Notes under the pieces: generated by a model | Databases searched by the model: none | Seen by the model: the letters and a program-made list of their open reading frames with translations, nothing else | What the model was told of the DNA's origin: nothing | Program-made: the position numbers and the translations under genes | Shown: piece after piece, positions 48,800-60,989 of the stretch | Layout: every line of letters begins with the position of its first letter | Numbering within the stretch: position 1 is the stretch's first letter | Source: Sipunculus nudus | Taxonomy: Eukaryota > Annelida > Sipuncula > Golfingiida > Sipunculidae | NCBI GenBank assembly: GCA_026874595.1 | Contig: CM049313.1 | Span: 49,587,659 to 49,651,658, forward strand | DNA length: 64,000 bases | Reading direction: 5' to 3'

Positions 48800-49335
48800 C
48801 AGAGGAGCTCGTTTCAGAATCCCTCTCATCTGATTTTACTTTTCGATTTAAGTTGGTCTCTTCAACATAGTTGTTTCTATACTTAATTAATTTGCTTACT
48901 ATATTTTATTTAAAATTCCTTCGACTTTTTTCTTACGGTTTCCTAAATTGTAAAAACGTTGTATATACAAAATAATTCCATCTTTTAATCCGGTATAGTT
49001 CACATGGTTGATTGAAATAATATATCACGTGTTATAAGCATTAGAATTTATCTTAAAGTTTAATCAGCGAGGGGGTAACCTGAACAGGGCGTAGAGAACC
49101 TTAAATTCATTTTACAGGGGCGGGGGGGGGGGGGGGGCTCACCTAAAATGGGGGTTAACCTGACGTATTAACATCGTTTTGGCATTTGTAGTTGTAGTGC
49201 TCTATTGTGGTAGAAATCTCCACTGTATAAGATTTACAGGAAATATGTGTATTTCTATATTATATGTAAATTATTAATATTATAAATATCATTACTTCTT
49301 TATCATGTTGAATATAATGAAACAATAAAAAGGTT
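48800..49335. other. Nothing recognised; G-run at about 49119-49137
   Basis: AT-rich sequence with one long G homopolymer. Confidence 0.45.
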
Positions 49336-49337
49336 AT

Positions 49338-49745
49338 GCAGATCAGTTTATTTCAAACACGGAATATGGCTATATTACTTACTTAGTAAAATACTTGTTG
49401 TTGACATTTCACAAAGACACCTTCAAGCCAAAAGGCTTTTCATCTGTAAATACCTTATAAGAGAATTCAGGACTGAGGTTTAGCAAGGAGAGGTATAGGT
49501 GATGGATACAGTCACAAGTCAAACGTGTAACACATGACAAGGCTCCCGTTGTTAAGCAATATGTTAACTTGGCACTTGATCTTAATACATTTATCATAAG
49601 ATGTAAGAAAATCATATCAATGAATATTATTAAGACTGTGTTCAGAACTTTCTGTTTGTTGTCTGGAAATATTGCTCAGATACCAATAAGCCGACATGCA
49701 TTTTTCCTGGAACGGACCTTTGATCGATGCATACCATGCAGGCCT
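49338..49745 (+). repeat. Dispersed repeat, copy 1
   Basis: It shares with 62540-62776 GATCAGTTTATTTCAAACA, ACTTGATCT, ATCATAAGATGT, ATACCAATAAG and GGACGGACCTTTGATC (one base different). This copy carries an extra block of about 180 bp (49385-49565). Confidence 0.65.
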
Positions 49746-49749
49746 ACTT

Positions 49750-50660
49750 AAAAATTATTTCTTAACGTATAATGAAGTGTCTGTGGGCTTTTAAGATTTA
49801 AAGATATTTAAATTTTTAAAAGAAAAAAAAAACTGAAAAAAAAACAGTTTAGACACGTTTCACACATGCATAAAAAATATCTCGCATCCATACCCACGCT
49901 CCAGGATTATTATGCTGCTTTTTTGTTAAACTTAAAATATTTTACTTTGAAATCACCTTCCTTGATGCCCGAGGGTAATCATAATCTCGACCAGTATGAT
50001 TGCATGGTAAATGAAAATTATTTCTGAAGCCTTTGACAAGATCAAAGGGTGTAAATAGTTGATTTTAGCATTGATCTCGCCTCTGAGAAGTCAGATGTAG
50101 GGAACACCCGTCATTGAACGAAAGGTCCAGCTATATATCAGCTAGCTTTCATCCCGTTTATGTCTGCGGATTTGACTGCCATTTGATTTTTTAATCTAGT
50201 TTAGTCTAGCAGCCAAACACCAGGGCTTGCACAGTACTAATAATCAAACCAGAGCGGGGCGTCGCTGATTTAAAACTTGCACTTGGATGCGATACCACGC
50301 TATCATTGATCGGACTACAGCTGTTTGCATGCACTGTACGAGACCTGTTGGCGTTACCCTCAGAATCATGCTATAGAAAGCAGGGGTTAAAACGAAGATC
50401 TCGAACGACTGCAGTTTAGAACCGCTGCGTGGGGCCTTGGAGGAGTGTATTTAAGGGTCCCCATGGGTCATCCGTGATAACTTTGATATATCTCTGACAT
50501 CAATTTTGGAATTCTGAAAATCAAAAGTTTTGATATTAGTTTGCAAGGACATATGATGTTGATATTTTACAGAGATATAAATAATAGGTCACGCTGTTTT
50601 ATATGTGTGGAACACTATGGAACTTTACATATTCAAGGTTTTTTATTTGTTTTCGGGACC
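49750..50660. other. Nothing recognised
   Basis: No coding family or repeat partner was found. Confidence 0.4.
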
Positions 50661-50667
50661 ATTTTTT

Positions 50668-52604
50668 AGCTCAGCTGACTGTAAGTCATCTTGAGCTTTA
50701 GCAATCACTCTTTGTCCGTCGTCCGTCCGGTTGTCCGGCCGTCTGTCCGTTAACAGGGCACAAATGGTAACCGCTGGACCTGGAATCTTCTAACTTTACA
50801 TCCAGAGAGGTCTATGAAAAATCTTCTTGGAAACCTAGAATTAGTTCTCTGTTACCCATATTCTTTGATCTGTGGGGCTCTGAATTAACCCCCAGAAAAA
50901 TGGAAAATTTGACACAAAAACTCAAGTATCTGAACAACTAAAGCATTGATCACCATGATTTTTGGCATGGATATTGATCATGGAGGGTTCCATCCGTTTC
51001 TGCAGATTAGTGGCGCCACCTGTTTTTTTTTTCGATTTTTTACGATTTTTTTTTCTCTATTTTTGAGACCTTAAAAGATGCGGTCATCTGTTAACAGGGC
51101 ACAAATTGTAACGACTGGACCTAGAATCTTTTATCTTGACATGCGGGGAGGCCCATGAAAAGTCCCCTTGGAAACTTGGAATTAGGTCTCTGTTGCCTAT
51201 ATTCTTCGAGCTATGGGGCTCTGAAGTACCCCCCCCCCCAACCCCGCCAGAATAATGGAAAATTTGATACAAAAACTCAAGTATCTGAACAACTAATGTA
51301 TTGATCACCACGATTCCTTGCACGGATATTGATCATGGAGTGTTTCATCAGTTTCTGCAGACTAGTGGCGCAACCTGTATTTTTTTCGATTTTTTACAAT
51401 TTTTTTCTCTATTTTTTAGAACATTAAAAGATGTAGTCATCTGTTAACATGGCAAAACTCGTAACGATTGAACCTATAATTTTCTTTCTTGACATGTGGG
51501 GAGGCCCATAAGAAGTCTCCTTGAAAACCTCGAATTAAGTCTCTGTTACCCATATTCTTTGAGCTATGGGGCTCTGAAGTACCCTACTAGAATAATGGAA
51601 AATTTGATACATAAACTCAAGTATCTGAACAACTAATGCATTGATCACCATGAATCTTTGCATGGATATTGATCCTGGAGTGTTTCACCAGTTTCTTCAG
51701 ACTTGTGGTGCCACCTGTATTTTTTCAATTTATTTAACGATTTTTATCTTTATTTTTGAAACCTTAAAAGATGCGATCATCTGTTAACAGGGCACAAATC
51801 GTTATGACTTGACCTAGAATCTCCTTACTTGACATCCAGGAAGGTCCATGAAAAGTCGTCTTGGAAAACTGAAATTAGGTCTCTGTTACATATATTTTCC
51901 AAGCTATGGGGCTTACAAGTACCCACCAAAATAATTGAAAACTTGATACCAAAGGAGGGCACAAATCATAACCTTTGGACCTAGAATCTTCTATTTTGAC
52001 AACCAGGGAGGTCCATGAAAAGTCTTCTTGGAAACCTGAAATTAGTTCTCTATTACCCATATTCTTCAAGCTATTGGGCTTATAAACACCCCTCAGAATA
52101 ATTGAAAATGTGATGCTAAAGCAAGGTACAAATCATAACCATTTGACCTAGAATCTTTTATTTCGACAACAAGGGAGGTTCATGAAAGGCTCCTTGGAAA
52201 CCTGAAATTAGGTCTCTATTACCCATATTCTCCAAGCTATGGGGCTTATAAGCATCCCTTAGAATAACTGAAAATTTGATACCAATGCAGGGCACAAATC
52301 ATAACCATTTGACCTAGAATCTTCATACTTGACATCCTGAATGTTCCTTAAAGTTCTCCTCAGGAACCTGAATTGAGGTCCCTGTGACCTATTTTATCTG
52401 AGTTAAAGGCCATGTTTGAGCACCCCAGAAATAATGCAAAATACACACAAGTTGCCAGATTCCTCAGGATTAGCTGGATGGATTGTCATCAAATTTGATG
52501 GGCTTACGGGTCTTGATGAACTTCAGCTAATTTGCATGAACTATGATGCCACCTACATTATCTTTGTTTGCTGTACGTGCAATTTGTTTGCAGTCGGCTG
52601 AGCG
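50668..52604. mobile_element. Element with tandem 165-345-bp internal repeats
   Basis: The left edge reads AGCTCAGCTGACTG, and the right edge, reverse-complemented, reads CGCTCAGCCGACTG. Next to the left edge is a (GTCCGTC)n-like run. Inside are three long repeats (starting about 50751, 51089 and 51438, period about 345 bp). Shorter ones follow (about 51785, 51955, 52125 and 52285, period about 170 bp). All start near AGGGCACAAAT and contain ACCTAGAATCTT, GGTC(T/C)ATGAAAAG and CATATTCT. Long units also hold TATCTGAACAACTAA and GTGGCGCCACCTG. I see no convincing ORF. The class is unknown. Confidence 0.65.
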
Positions 52605-52667
52605 TCATGACCCATGGGTCATTGTTTAGAGTTATAGTCAGCCATGTATTGCTGTCAAGAAGGGAAT

Positions 52668-53459
52668 TGACCTAACCGCCACCGCCCTTATTTTCCGCCT
52701 CTTTGTTCGGGCATGTAAAACGCTCCTTCACAGAAGGCTTTCCATGCCTTTGGTTGCATTGCCTGGCGTCATTAGCAAGCATTGCCATTCCTGTGATCTC
52801 AGGTGTATATCGCAATTATTTTGAAGTGTTTTGCCACATTTTGGATTGTATGTCTCATACGAATTCATATGGCAGTCGGCGGGATAGCTCCGGCCAGCTT
52901 TGGTCTAGTAATTTTTTATGCAGTCTCCCTTGTATAAATACATCCCGGAAAAAAACACATGCGGACAGTTGTACTGGTAAACACTAAATCTTCGACCATC
53001 TAAAACGCTCCGTCACAGAAGGCTTTCCATGCTTTTGGTTGCATTGCCTGGCGTCATTAGCAGGCATCGCCATTTCTCTATTCTCCAGTGTATATCGCAA
53101 TTATTTTTTGAGTGTTTTGCCAAATTTTGGATTGTCTCATACGAATTCAATGCATGTTAATAAATGTTTATAAGGCAGTCGGCGGGATAGCTCCGGCAAG
53201 CTTTGGCCAAGTCATTTTTTATGCAGTCTCCCTTGTATAAATATATCCCGGAAAACATGAGAACAGTGGTACTGGTAAAGTCACATGCATGTGTTCTGTT
53301 TAGGAGAGTCGTTCAAATTCTGCAAATTTAGCACTTGTCAGGCGACTGACTGTTTACATGACCAAAGGTAAATTGATTGGTTGCTCACAACTACTCTGCT
53401 TATGATTATGCATTGATTGAATTTGCGATTAAGGTCACATAGAGTTTATGGTTAGGTTA
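52668..53459. mobile_element. CRE-family MITE copy 3 with internal tandem duplication
   Basis: The ends are TGACCTAACCGCC and, reverse-complemented, TAACCTAACCATAAACTC. The interior matches the 27961 copy (CTTTCCATGCC, TTTTGGATTGT, CTCATACGAATTCA, GGCGGGATAGCTCC, CATCCCGGAAAA). The core is present twice in tandem (52717-52985 and 53002-53278). Its CRE positions read GGCGTCATTAG, so the palindrome is lost here. The TSD is unclear. Confidence 0.7.
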
Positions 53460-53849
53460 TTCTTGTAGTATAGAGCTGTCACCTAGAATTTAACTGATGT
53501 CAAAATCTCAAAGGTACCCAGTTTTAATTGACCCAAGGCCGTTCTTGTGTCACGTACACCACAGCTGCTCAGCGTTTATAATTTTTTTATGTGAAGCCAT
53601 GTAGGTTGGTAGCCTTGGTCTTCTTTTGTTTGACTTTATATGACAGCAGTCTATTTGTCAAAAGTAAGAGAATAATAAAAAGGTTTTGATTTCATCATAA
53701 TTTATCACATGAGGCACGTTAAGATTTAAAACGCTCAAAGATGTTCACAGATGAGCCTGGTCAACAAGGCCGGCTGTTCATACTGACAAATAACTATACG
53801 AAGGGAGGGTTCACATCAAATAAAAGGGTGATTCAGGCATTGATGATTT

Positions 53850-54720
53850 AGAAATCAATAACTGAATTTATCGATGTTGTAAATATCTCCTTAAACATCA
53901 TTTGAACTAAACCTATACATAGCCTCAACAATATCTAGTAAAAGTAAAAAAATTGCTAACAGACAAACCAAACAAGAGGAAAATATAATGTAATGAAGGG
54001 CCAACTCCTGGAGCATTGTTCGAATGAATCTCTATTGTCCTCCCTAGACCCGAGGGAACTAATAAAACCCGTTAAGCCTGCTCTTCCTATTGGGATAGCG
54101 TTGGGGGCTAACATTTCAGATGTCAACCATTGACAATAATCTGTCCCTGGGTAATTTTTTAAAATCAGCCAAATTGGAGATCTATATACGTATTGATAAT
54201 AAGGAATTGGTTATGGACTGTAAAATCTTGAGCGGTTGGTCAAGAAAAAAAATAATTTAAATAAATATCAGGTGCAATTATGTCATCTATCACTATAAAT
54301 CTGGTCAAAGATCAATTCTTGTGAAGTACCTATTTAGGAAAGTAACTCAAACACGGGCAGGAAAAAAAGAAATCGGTAATATATAATCGACGATTTTCAA
54401 TTAAGTGATCTAAGAAAGTCCACCACCAATGTTAACCAAGATATTGATGAAAAATAAGCTCATCAACCCATATAGGCTGTCCTTCTATATTGGGAATCTT
54501 AAAAAAAAGTTTCCAGCATTTTTAATTACGACAACAAAAATAGAAACCTGAACGTTGTAAGTTGTAAATTTTGCTTTATTTTGGCATTTATTTTTAATTG
54601 TATCAGTGCAAGAATGTGGTCCCTGCATGATATAAAGTGAAAAAAAATCTGGCGAAAAACAAGCATGCACCAGCTGGCAGAAAGGTTTACAGTCACATTG
54701 CAAAGCTAGCAGTCGGATCT
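53850..54720 (+). repeat. Diverged duplication, copy 1
   Basis: Collinear with 56930-58740 after removal of the solo LTR there. Shared phrases are ACAGACAAACCAAACAAGAGG, AAATAAATATCAGG, TTTTTAATTACGA, ATACCTGAACATTG (one or two changes) and GTTTACAGTCA. No protein is recognised. Confidence 0.75.
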
Positions 54721-54724
54721 GCTT

Positions 54725-55650
54725 AGATTAAATGTCACACCTCAAATTGTCGAGCCTTCGTTCATGCCCTTCCATCCTCTACAAACTTCACGACCAATTA
54801 CAACGCCCCCTGTGATAATTACTGTTATGGCTCCGCCTGAGGATGATAATATACCTGCACCACGCCCGATATGTCAAAGACAAAACCGAATCTCAGCTTT
54901 ACTGATTGCCTGACAGCAGTTCATTTTCTTGATTATTACATATCAACAGCAAGTCTTAGGTCTCGGTTATTTTATTGTTCACCACGTAAGAACCTATTTT
55001 TTTTTATTGTTAACAGTCGTTTTTACTCTTATTAAATCCAGTTGTCATAAACCGCTGTTATGCCATTATCGCTGAGAGCTTGGTGTCCCGAAAAAACGTG
55101 ATTGAGTTCTTTGTTTTTTTCCAAATTAAAGGCCTGAAGGCATATGACAAATATCAAGAAGGCAATTTGGTTTACACATTTATTTAAATAACACAACTGA
55201 TATGGACTCAGTCGCTGTTCCTCGCCACGTGCTTCTGACGGCCTGCACTTTGTAATTACCGGCATCAGCGTATACTTGTTCGGTCGTGGCCCTGCCTGCC
55301 ACGTTCTAGTGTTAACTGCAATGAAAAGGCGACATTTTGAAATGTACAGAAATAAATCAGGAAACACTGATGCCGACACGCTGTAGCCTGTTACGTATGA
55401 AAAGCTGTACCAAACACGTGCCGTTTATACCAAAGTACTGAGGAATTACGGAATTCCGCTAAAGAAATTAAATGACACTAAGAGGCTGCAATATCAAAAG
55501 CTCCGTTATCAAAAGAAGCCAACTGTCAGGTTTAGGGCCTACCAGACCTCCGTATCGGCCAGTGCCAGATTTCAGCCTTTCACAATCCTTGTACGACATC
55601 CGTGCAGCTCAAGCCTCGTGCGCCACGTGGTCCGAGATGCAGTACATCAA
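54725..55650. other. Nothing recognised
   Basis: Frames such as 55032-55379 on the minus strand show no family signature. Confidence 0.4.
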
Positions 55651-55655
55651 GAGAG

Positions 55656-56330
55656 CCTAGGTTTCACTTACCACGTCCTTCTACGGTGTCTCACGTTTCG
55701 GCTACGGCAAACCAGATCGTGGCGTTGTCGAGATTGAACGGGATTGAATTCAAGCCCACGTTCTCGCGAAGTTTGTGGCACCTTCTTCCCACGATATATC
55801 ATGTTCATCCATAGCGTCGCTCACGGCATTGCAACGGTTATAACCACGTTCTTCTACGATAAATTGAAACTTGGCTTGTCGCTGAAGAACGTGGATAGGC
55901 CCGTTTTTCCCAGTGCTCGCCACGTTCTCGTTACAGTACTTCTACTGTTATCTACGTTCTCCTACGGTGGTACGTGTCACGGCAACATCACGGTAACCAC
56001 GTTCAGTCACGTGTAACTACGGTATTCTACGGCAATAGACCACGTTCGGGGTGACAAAAGAATTTACCTTGGCCCAGTTCCCGTGCAGGGTTTCACAGGC
56101 CAAATCAGTTTTTTCCCAGGGTGCCACGGAGTGCACATTTCTGTGCCAGGAACCATGTTCTGCCCCTTTCGTTATGAACATTTCAAAGAGAACGTGGATG
56201 AACGACCATTCACGTTCAATCACGTCCCCCTACGGTGTCCTATGTTAAAGGCCACGTCCTACCAAGTTATCCCACGACCTTCAAGATCGCGATGAACCGC
56301 AGACAGAACGTGGTAGGTGAGACTTTGGCT
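55656..56330. mobile_element. CCACGTTCT motif-rich inverted-repeat element
   Basis: The left edge reads CCTAGGTTTCACTTACCACG, and the right edge, reverse-complemented, reads CCAAAGTCTCACCTACCACG. About fifteen variants of CCACGTTCT/AGAACGTGG occur inside in both orientations. TTAA stands at the right end (56330-56333), as it does at the right end of the 8039 element. Frames across it are by-products. Confidence 0.6.
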
Positions 56331-56334
56331 TAAC

Positions 56335-56925
56335 GTACCCATCCAGGTTGCTGTCACGGTTAAGCGCCCAGTATTTCAGAGTGCGTTGTCCCGTGTTTGG
56401 CTGTAATAATGCATGTGCCCAAGGTCATTTCAAAGTTTTAACTTCAGCTTCAGGATTTCAGTGTTCACAGAGTGTTTTAAAAATGTGAGTTCTCGGTTCT
56501 GAAGTTTCTGGCCGTCTGCCCAGGGTACCTTAAAGTTTGCCTCTCGCGCGGAGCCTAATTCAATTAATACCGATAAGTTTTGAAAAGGGTATTGCAGCCC
56601 CAGTGCCGACGAGATTTATTAAAGAGTTTTCAGTTCTCTAAAAACAAAAGAAAAATCCGATAAAGAAATAAACTCACCAAGCCCTGTAAGCCTCCCTGTC
56701 TAAGGGATGAGACCTAATAATGAGAAAAATAAAACGGCACAGAGTAACAAATAGTCCCCCGCCATATATTTAAATAGAAAAGTGTGGCATCGATGATGGG
56801 GCGGGACGAACGGAAGGAAGGACGGACGGCACGACAGACGTGGACCATTTTAGAAGTCCTCTCTCCATACTAAATAGCGACTACACAATTGAAATAGGTC
56901 ATTTGAGAAAATCATATAAAGGTTC
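56335..56925. other. Nothing recognised
   Basis: No gene or repeat partner. A short (GGAC)-rich run lies near 56810. Confidence 0.4.
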
Positions 56926-56929
56926 TGGA

Positions 56930-58740
56930 GAAATAGATGATTTGGAAAATCCAAACTTAAATATATCAGTACTGCAAATATCCTAAAACCTCATTAAAAT
57001 TAAACCTGTACATAACCCATCAAGATCCGCTCAGTATTCATACATAAAGTTGCTTACAGACAAACCAAACAAGAGGTGATTATAATTTTACAAAGAGCGG
57101 CTCTAAAAGCAAAGTACGATTGATTCCCCGGTATAACTACTCCTATATTAAAACAAATTTAAATTTACTTATTATATGGTTTGGAATAAATCAATAGTAA
57201 AATTCGTCATCAAAGTTAATTTTGTAACTAAATTTCTGAAATCGCTGAGCGATCGGCATGGAAATCGCATCCTACGTAGCCCCAGGAAACTCATAAATCC
57301 TGAAAAATCTGCACACCTTTTTTTGGGGGGGGGGGGGGGAGGGGGGGGGGCGGGGCAAACAACAGGAGCAAATCTGTCACCTATTACTGTTACTCTGTAG
57401 CTGGGGATTTTTTTTAATCCTCCATATTGGAGATTTAGATATTGATTAGAAGGAATATTTCATAATGTTACGGAACCTAATGTAAACAGATCACGTATGC
57501 GAGATGAACACAAAATTTTGTAATGGCGATAAAAAAATCATATTCTGTAACATGAGGCAGCGTTAAATGTCTAGGGGAATGAATAAAGTCAGTGGCTTTT
57601 TGTTAACAAATAACCATAATTTATTCTTAAAACAGCCCTAACATTACAATACACTAAATCAATACAATTAAACAGTATAACACAGGTATAACAACAAATC
57701 AATACAATCAGACAGTAAAATAAACAATGTGCACAGTATCTGGGTACCACTACCGTCACAACGATGAGTTCTTTTAATGTATACTCTCGGAGAAGGACAG
57801 TCCCATGTAAAGCTCTTGTTACAATCACGAAAGTAAACTGAAGTCCAAACAAGACTCGTAAAAAATTCAGGAGAAAGTCTGAAGAAAATCTGTAATTGCC
57901 GCACTCATCGGATAAGGTCCCAGAAACTGACACACACACTTCTGCGTCCGCTGGAATCTTCTCTGCTGCTCTCTCTCTCGGTTGTAAAACACAGCCCCTC
58001 TATATACCTTTTCACCTCAAGCCGAGAAGCTTCTATTTCTCGAACTTCCGAAGGATCTAACACAATACAGTAAACACGCGTTACAGGAATCATCTAGAAG
58101 AACATCGCTGCGTGTGTCTCTACATACCAGGGTCCACACGTGACCTCCATCAGGCGAGAAAGCCCCCAGCTAGCATGACAACGAGAGTTCAACCAGTACC
58201 GATTAAACACAGAGTGCAACAACAACACGAGTTACGCCCGTGTCACACAATAAAGAGAGCACCTGTAACAATAAAGCGTACAATCTTTAAATTCTGCTTT
58301 TTGTCAAATTAATAAATAAATAAATAAATATCAGGCGCAAATTTACCAAATTATCTCTATTACTCTGATAAAAGTTTACTTTTGGTAAAGATTTAAGGCG
58401 AACACCGGCATAAATAAAAACAAATGAAAAGAAAAAAATATATTGTATGATTTCCCACGTGAGAATCTAAGCAATTCGTCCATCAATTTTACCCAGATAT
58501 TGATTAAGAAATAAGCTCCTCAAACCGCCATAAGCCTTCCCTTTCTATATGAAAGCTTAAACAGTCTCAAGCGTTTTTAATTACGATAACAGCATTGATA
58601 CCTGAACATTGTAAATTGTTAATTTTGTTTTGTCATGGCTATTTGTCTTAATAATGTCAGTGCATGAATGAAGCCCCTAGTGAAAGAATCTGATGAAAAA
58701 TGAGGATTTCCCAGCTTGCAAAAACGTTTACAGTCAGCCA
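56930..58740 (+). repeat. Diverged duplication, copy 2 (interrupted by a solo LTR)
   Basis: Partner of 53850-54720. A G-run (57326-57350) and the solo LTR at 57466-58270 are extra. The LTR therefore entered after the duplication. Confidence 0.75.
57466..58270 (-). mobile_element. Solo LTR, minus strand, TSD ATAA
   Basis: On the minus strand the 805-bp segment starts TGTTACAGGTGC (58270) and ends GGTTCCGTAACA (57466). It is flanked by ATAA on both sides (57462-57465 and 58271-58274). It is homologous along its length to the LTR at 11245-12018. The TATA-like GGTATATAGAGG is at about 57998-58009. The 5' part carries tandem GA/CT-rich sequence near 57970. No internal region remains. Confidence 0.88.
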
Positions 58741-58744
58741 TTCA

Positions 58745-59092
58745 GTCAGACAACCCCCCCCCCCCCTTCCGGTTTCCTTGATCAGATCGAGCAAGCGAAA
58801 ACTGAGAAAAAACGAGCGATATCGAGGTATTTGCTATCTAGAGTAGGGAGTTGTAAAGTAAGGTCTACGTAAGAAATATATGCCTGAGTTTTTAAATGTC
58901 AGCAATTATGGAGATCACGCGTTAAGAAGATGAGAAGAAAAAAAGAAAGACAAAAAAAAAATGAAGAAAAAAGAGGAAAAACTGTAATCGATGGGTTGCA
59001 CCCAATCTGTACCCAATCAATTTATCTTCAAAGGTGGGAATATGAATACCCCCCCCCCCCCCCCCCGGCATCATACACGCACTCACACCATT

Positions 59093-59123
<31 letters not shown>

Positions 59124-59470
59124 CATGTGTACATATAAATATATATATAACAATTAAGTAAAATATTGACTAATGTTACTTCAGGTGGCGGAGGTAAAAT
59201 GAAAATAAAAAGCCTTCACTTATTGTATATCAGGATTAAAAACCTGACATTTATAAATATATCATGCTACTCTCATAGGATTGCCTTAATTATATAGGGA
59301 GTTTCTATAAAAGAACTAACGAAAAAATAACTTACAGGTTTTTTGTTGTTTCTTGCAAAATATATTATTGGCTTCCATAAGTTAAACGACTGGTCTCTTG
59401 ACAGAACTGAATGGCACCTTTGATATATCTACGAAATACATTGATAACATCAACTTATTGGTGTCCTTAT
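58745..59470. other. C-runs, A-rich and (CA)n/(AT)n microsatellites
   Basis: C-runs at about 58756-58767 and 59050-59066, (CA)n at about 59092-59115 followed by AT repeats. No gene was recognised. Confidence 0.6.
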
Positions 59471-59475
59471 ATTTT

Positions 59476-60590
59476 TGTATCCGCCAAAACAGCGTTTTGC
59501 GGATACTATGTTTTCAGCCGGACGCCGCCGCCGCCGTAACCGCTGGGCGGAATTTTACGAAACCCGGGATTATGTTCGGGTCACATGTGAACTGCTGCGC
59601 CCCGATTTTGTTTTGACCTCTGACCTTTCCTCTGCGCTCTGCGTCCGTCTGTGCGTCTGTTATGACACATTAACCCACATATTTCGGGAACCGTTTGACC
59701 GATCCGGAAAAAAAAATTTGCTTAAATGTAGCCCTTTGTTAGCTTTATAACATGCATAAAAATTGTGGCGCCACCTGCAACCATTTTTGCACAGTGTCCA
59801 TCTGTTCATCTGCCTTGGGATAAGATCACTCATATCTCTGAATTGGTTGGACTTATCCACCTGAAATATTGCATGTGTATACATCCTGGACAGCTTTATT
59901 GATTTTATGACAGGTGGCGCCACCTACATTCACGTTTACGCTGCAGACATCCAAGCTCATATCTCAGGAACCGTTTGACCGATTGGGCCAAAATTTTGCA
60001 TGTGTATAGATCTCACATAGCTCTTTATCATACGCAAAACTGGTGGCGCCACCTGCAACAATTTTTGCGCAGCCTCCGTCTGTTTGTCTGCCGTTGGATA
60101 AAATCGCTCTTATCTCTGCACTGGTTTGACTTATCTGCCTAAAAGTTTGCAGGTTTTTACATCTTGGAGAGCTTTCTTGATCTTATGACAGGTGGCGCCA
60201 CCTACATTCACATTTACGCTGCAGACATTCAAGCTCATATCTCGGGAACCGTTTGGCCGATTTGGCCAAAATGTTGCATGTGTATAGATCTCACATAGCT
60301 CTTTATAAAACGCAAAACTGGTGGCGCCACCTGCAACCATTTCTGCACAGGGTCCGTCTGTTTGTCTACCAAGGGTAAAATCACTAATATCTCAGCAGCT
60401 GTTTGACTTTTTGCTTTTGTATACAAATTTGATAACTTTTCTGGATTTTGTGGTAGGTGGCACAACCTACATACACAATTTGGCTGCAGACATCCATGCT
60501 AATATGCAACACACCTCACTCTATTTCCCCTTGTTACTCAATCCATGCCTCACTTCACCCGTCCCACTCTGATTTTGGCGGATACACGTA
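59476..60590. mobile_element. Element bounded by GCGGATAC boxes with tandem internal repeats
   Basis: The left edge is an almost perfect palindrome, GTATCCGCCAAAAC then GTTTTGCGGATAC (59478-59507). The right edge reads TTTTGGCGGATAC (about 60572-60584), followed by a GTAGTCG...CGACTAC hairpin. Inside, a unit of roughly 290 bp (TCTCAGGAACCGTTTGACCG, TTGCATGTGTATAGATC, GGTGGCGCCACCT) repeats about three times. A (CCG)n run lies at about 59519-59540. I see no recognisable protein. Confidence 0.6.
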
Positions 60591-60639
60591 GTCGCTTGTC
60601 GACTACCCGCATTCTAGTTTGTACTTGCATTTCAAATTG

Positions 60640-60725
60640 GAAACGGGTGTGTAATCGCCCCCATTGCCGGTCATACCACCGAGGAACTCCAAAAAGGCGC
60701 ACTCATTTGTGAGTGAAGCACGGCC
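60640..60725 (-). mobile_element. SINE body fragment
   Basis: ACCGAGGAACTCCAAAAAGGCGCACTC and TTTGTGAGTGAAGCACGG (written here as two phrases) match the bodies of the SINEs at 31975 and 32703. The tRNA-like head is missing. Confidence 0.6.
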
Positions 60726-60902
60726 TTACACTAAAAACATAGGGTTGTCAAATCGACAAGTTAAGGGTTGTCAAACGGGTGTTCCTAATACAAGAACCCT
60801 GGTTGTTAAAATATCTAATAGACAACCTGAAAGGGCTGTCAAAGGGCTGTCAAAAATTTGTTGTGGCAACCTATAGAGAAAGCTAACTGGCCTCCACCCC
60901 AT

Positions 60903-60903
60903 G

Positions 60904-60936
<33 letters not shown>

Positions 60937-60951
60937 ATCTTTCTCTCTCTA
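60903..60951. repeat. (CT)n microsatellite
   Basis: CT repeat with a few TTT interruptions. Confidence 0.9.
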
Positions 60952-60989
60952 ATCTTTTTTGTCTGGTTTGCTGGAATTTGACATTGATA

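Noticed and set aside
50668-52604. Minus-strand frames 51084-51323 and 51875-52069 as related genes
   Set aside because: They are the same part of successive tandem repeat units and are each broken in neighbouring units.
57589-57939. 116-codon frame on the minus strand and its relative at 11581-11892
   Set aside because: Both lie inside the solo LTRs downstream of the TATA box. Their similarity reflects LTR homology and not a conserved protein.
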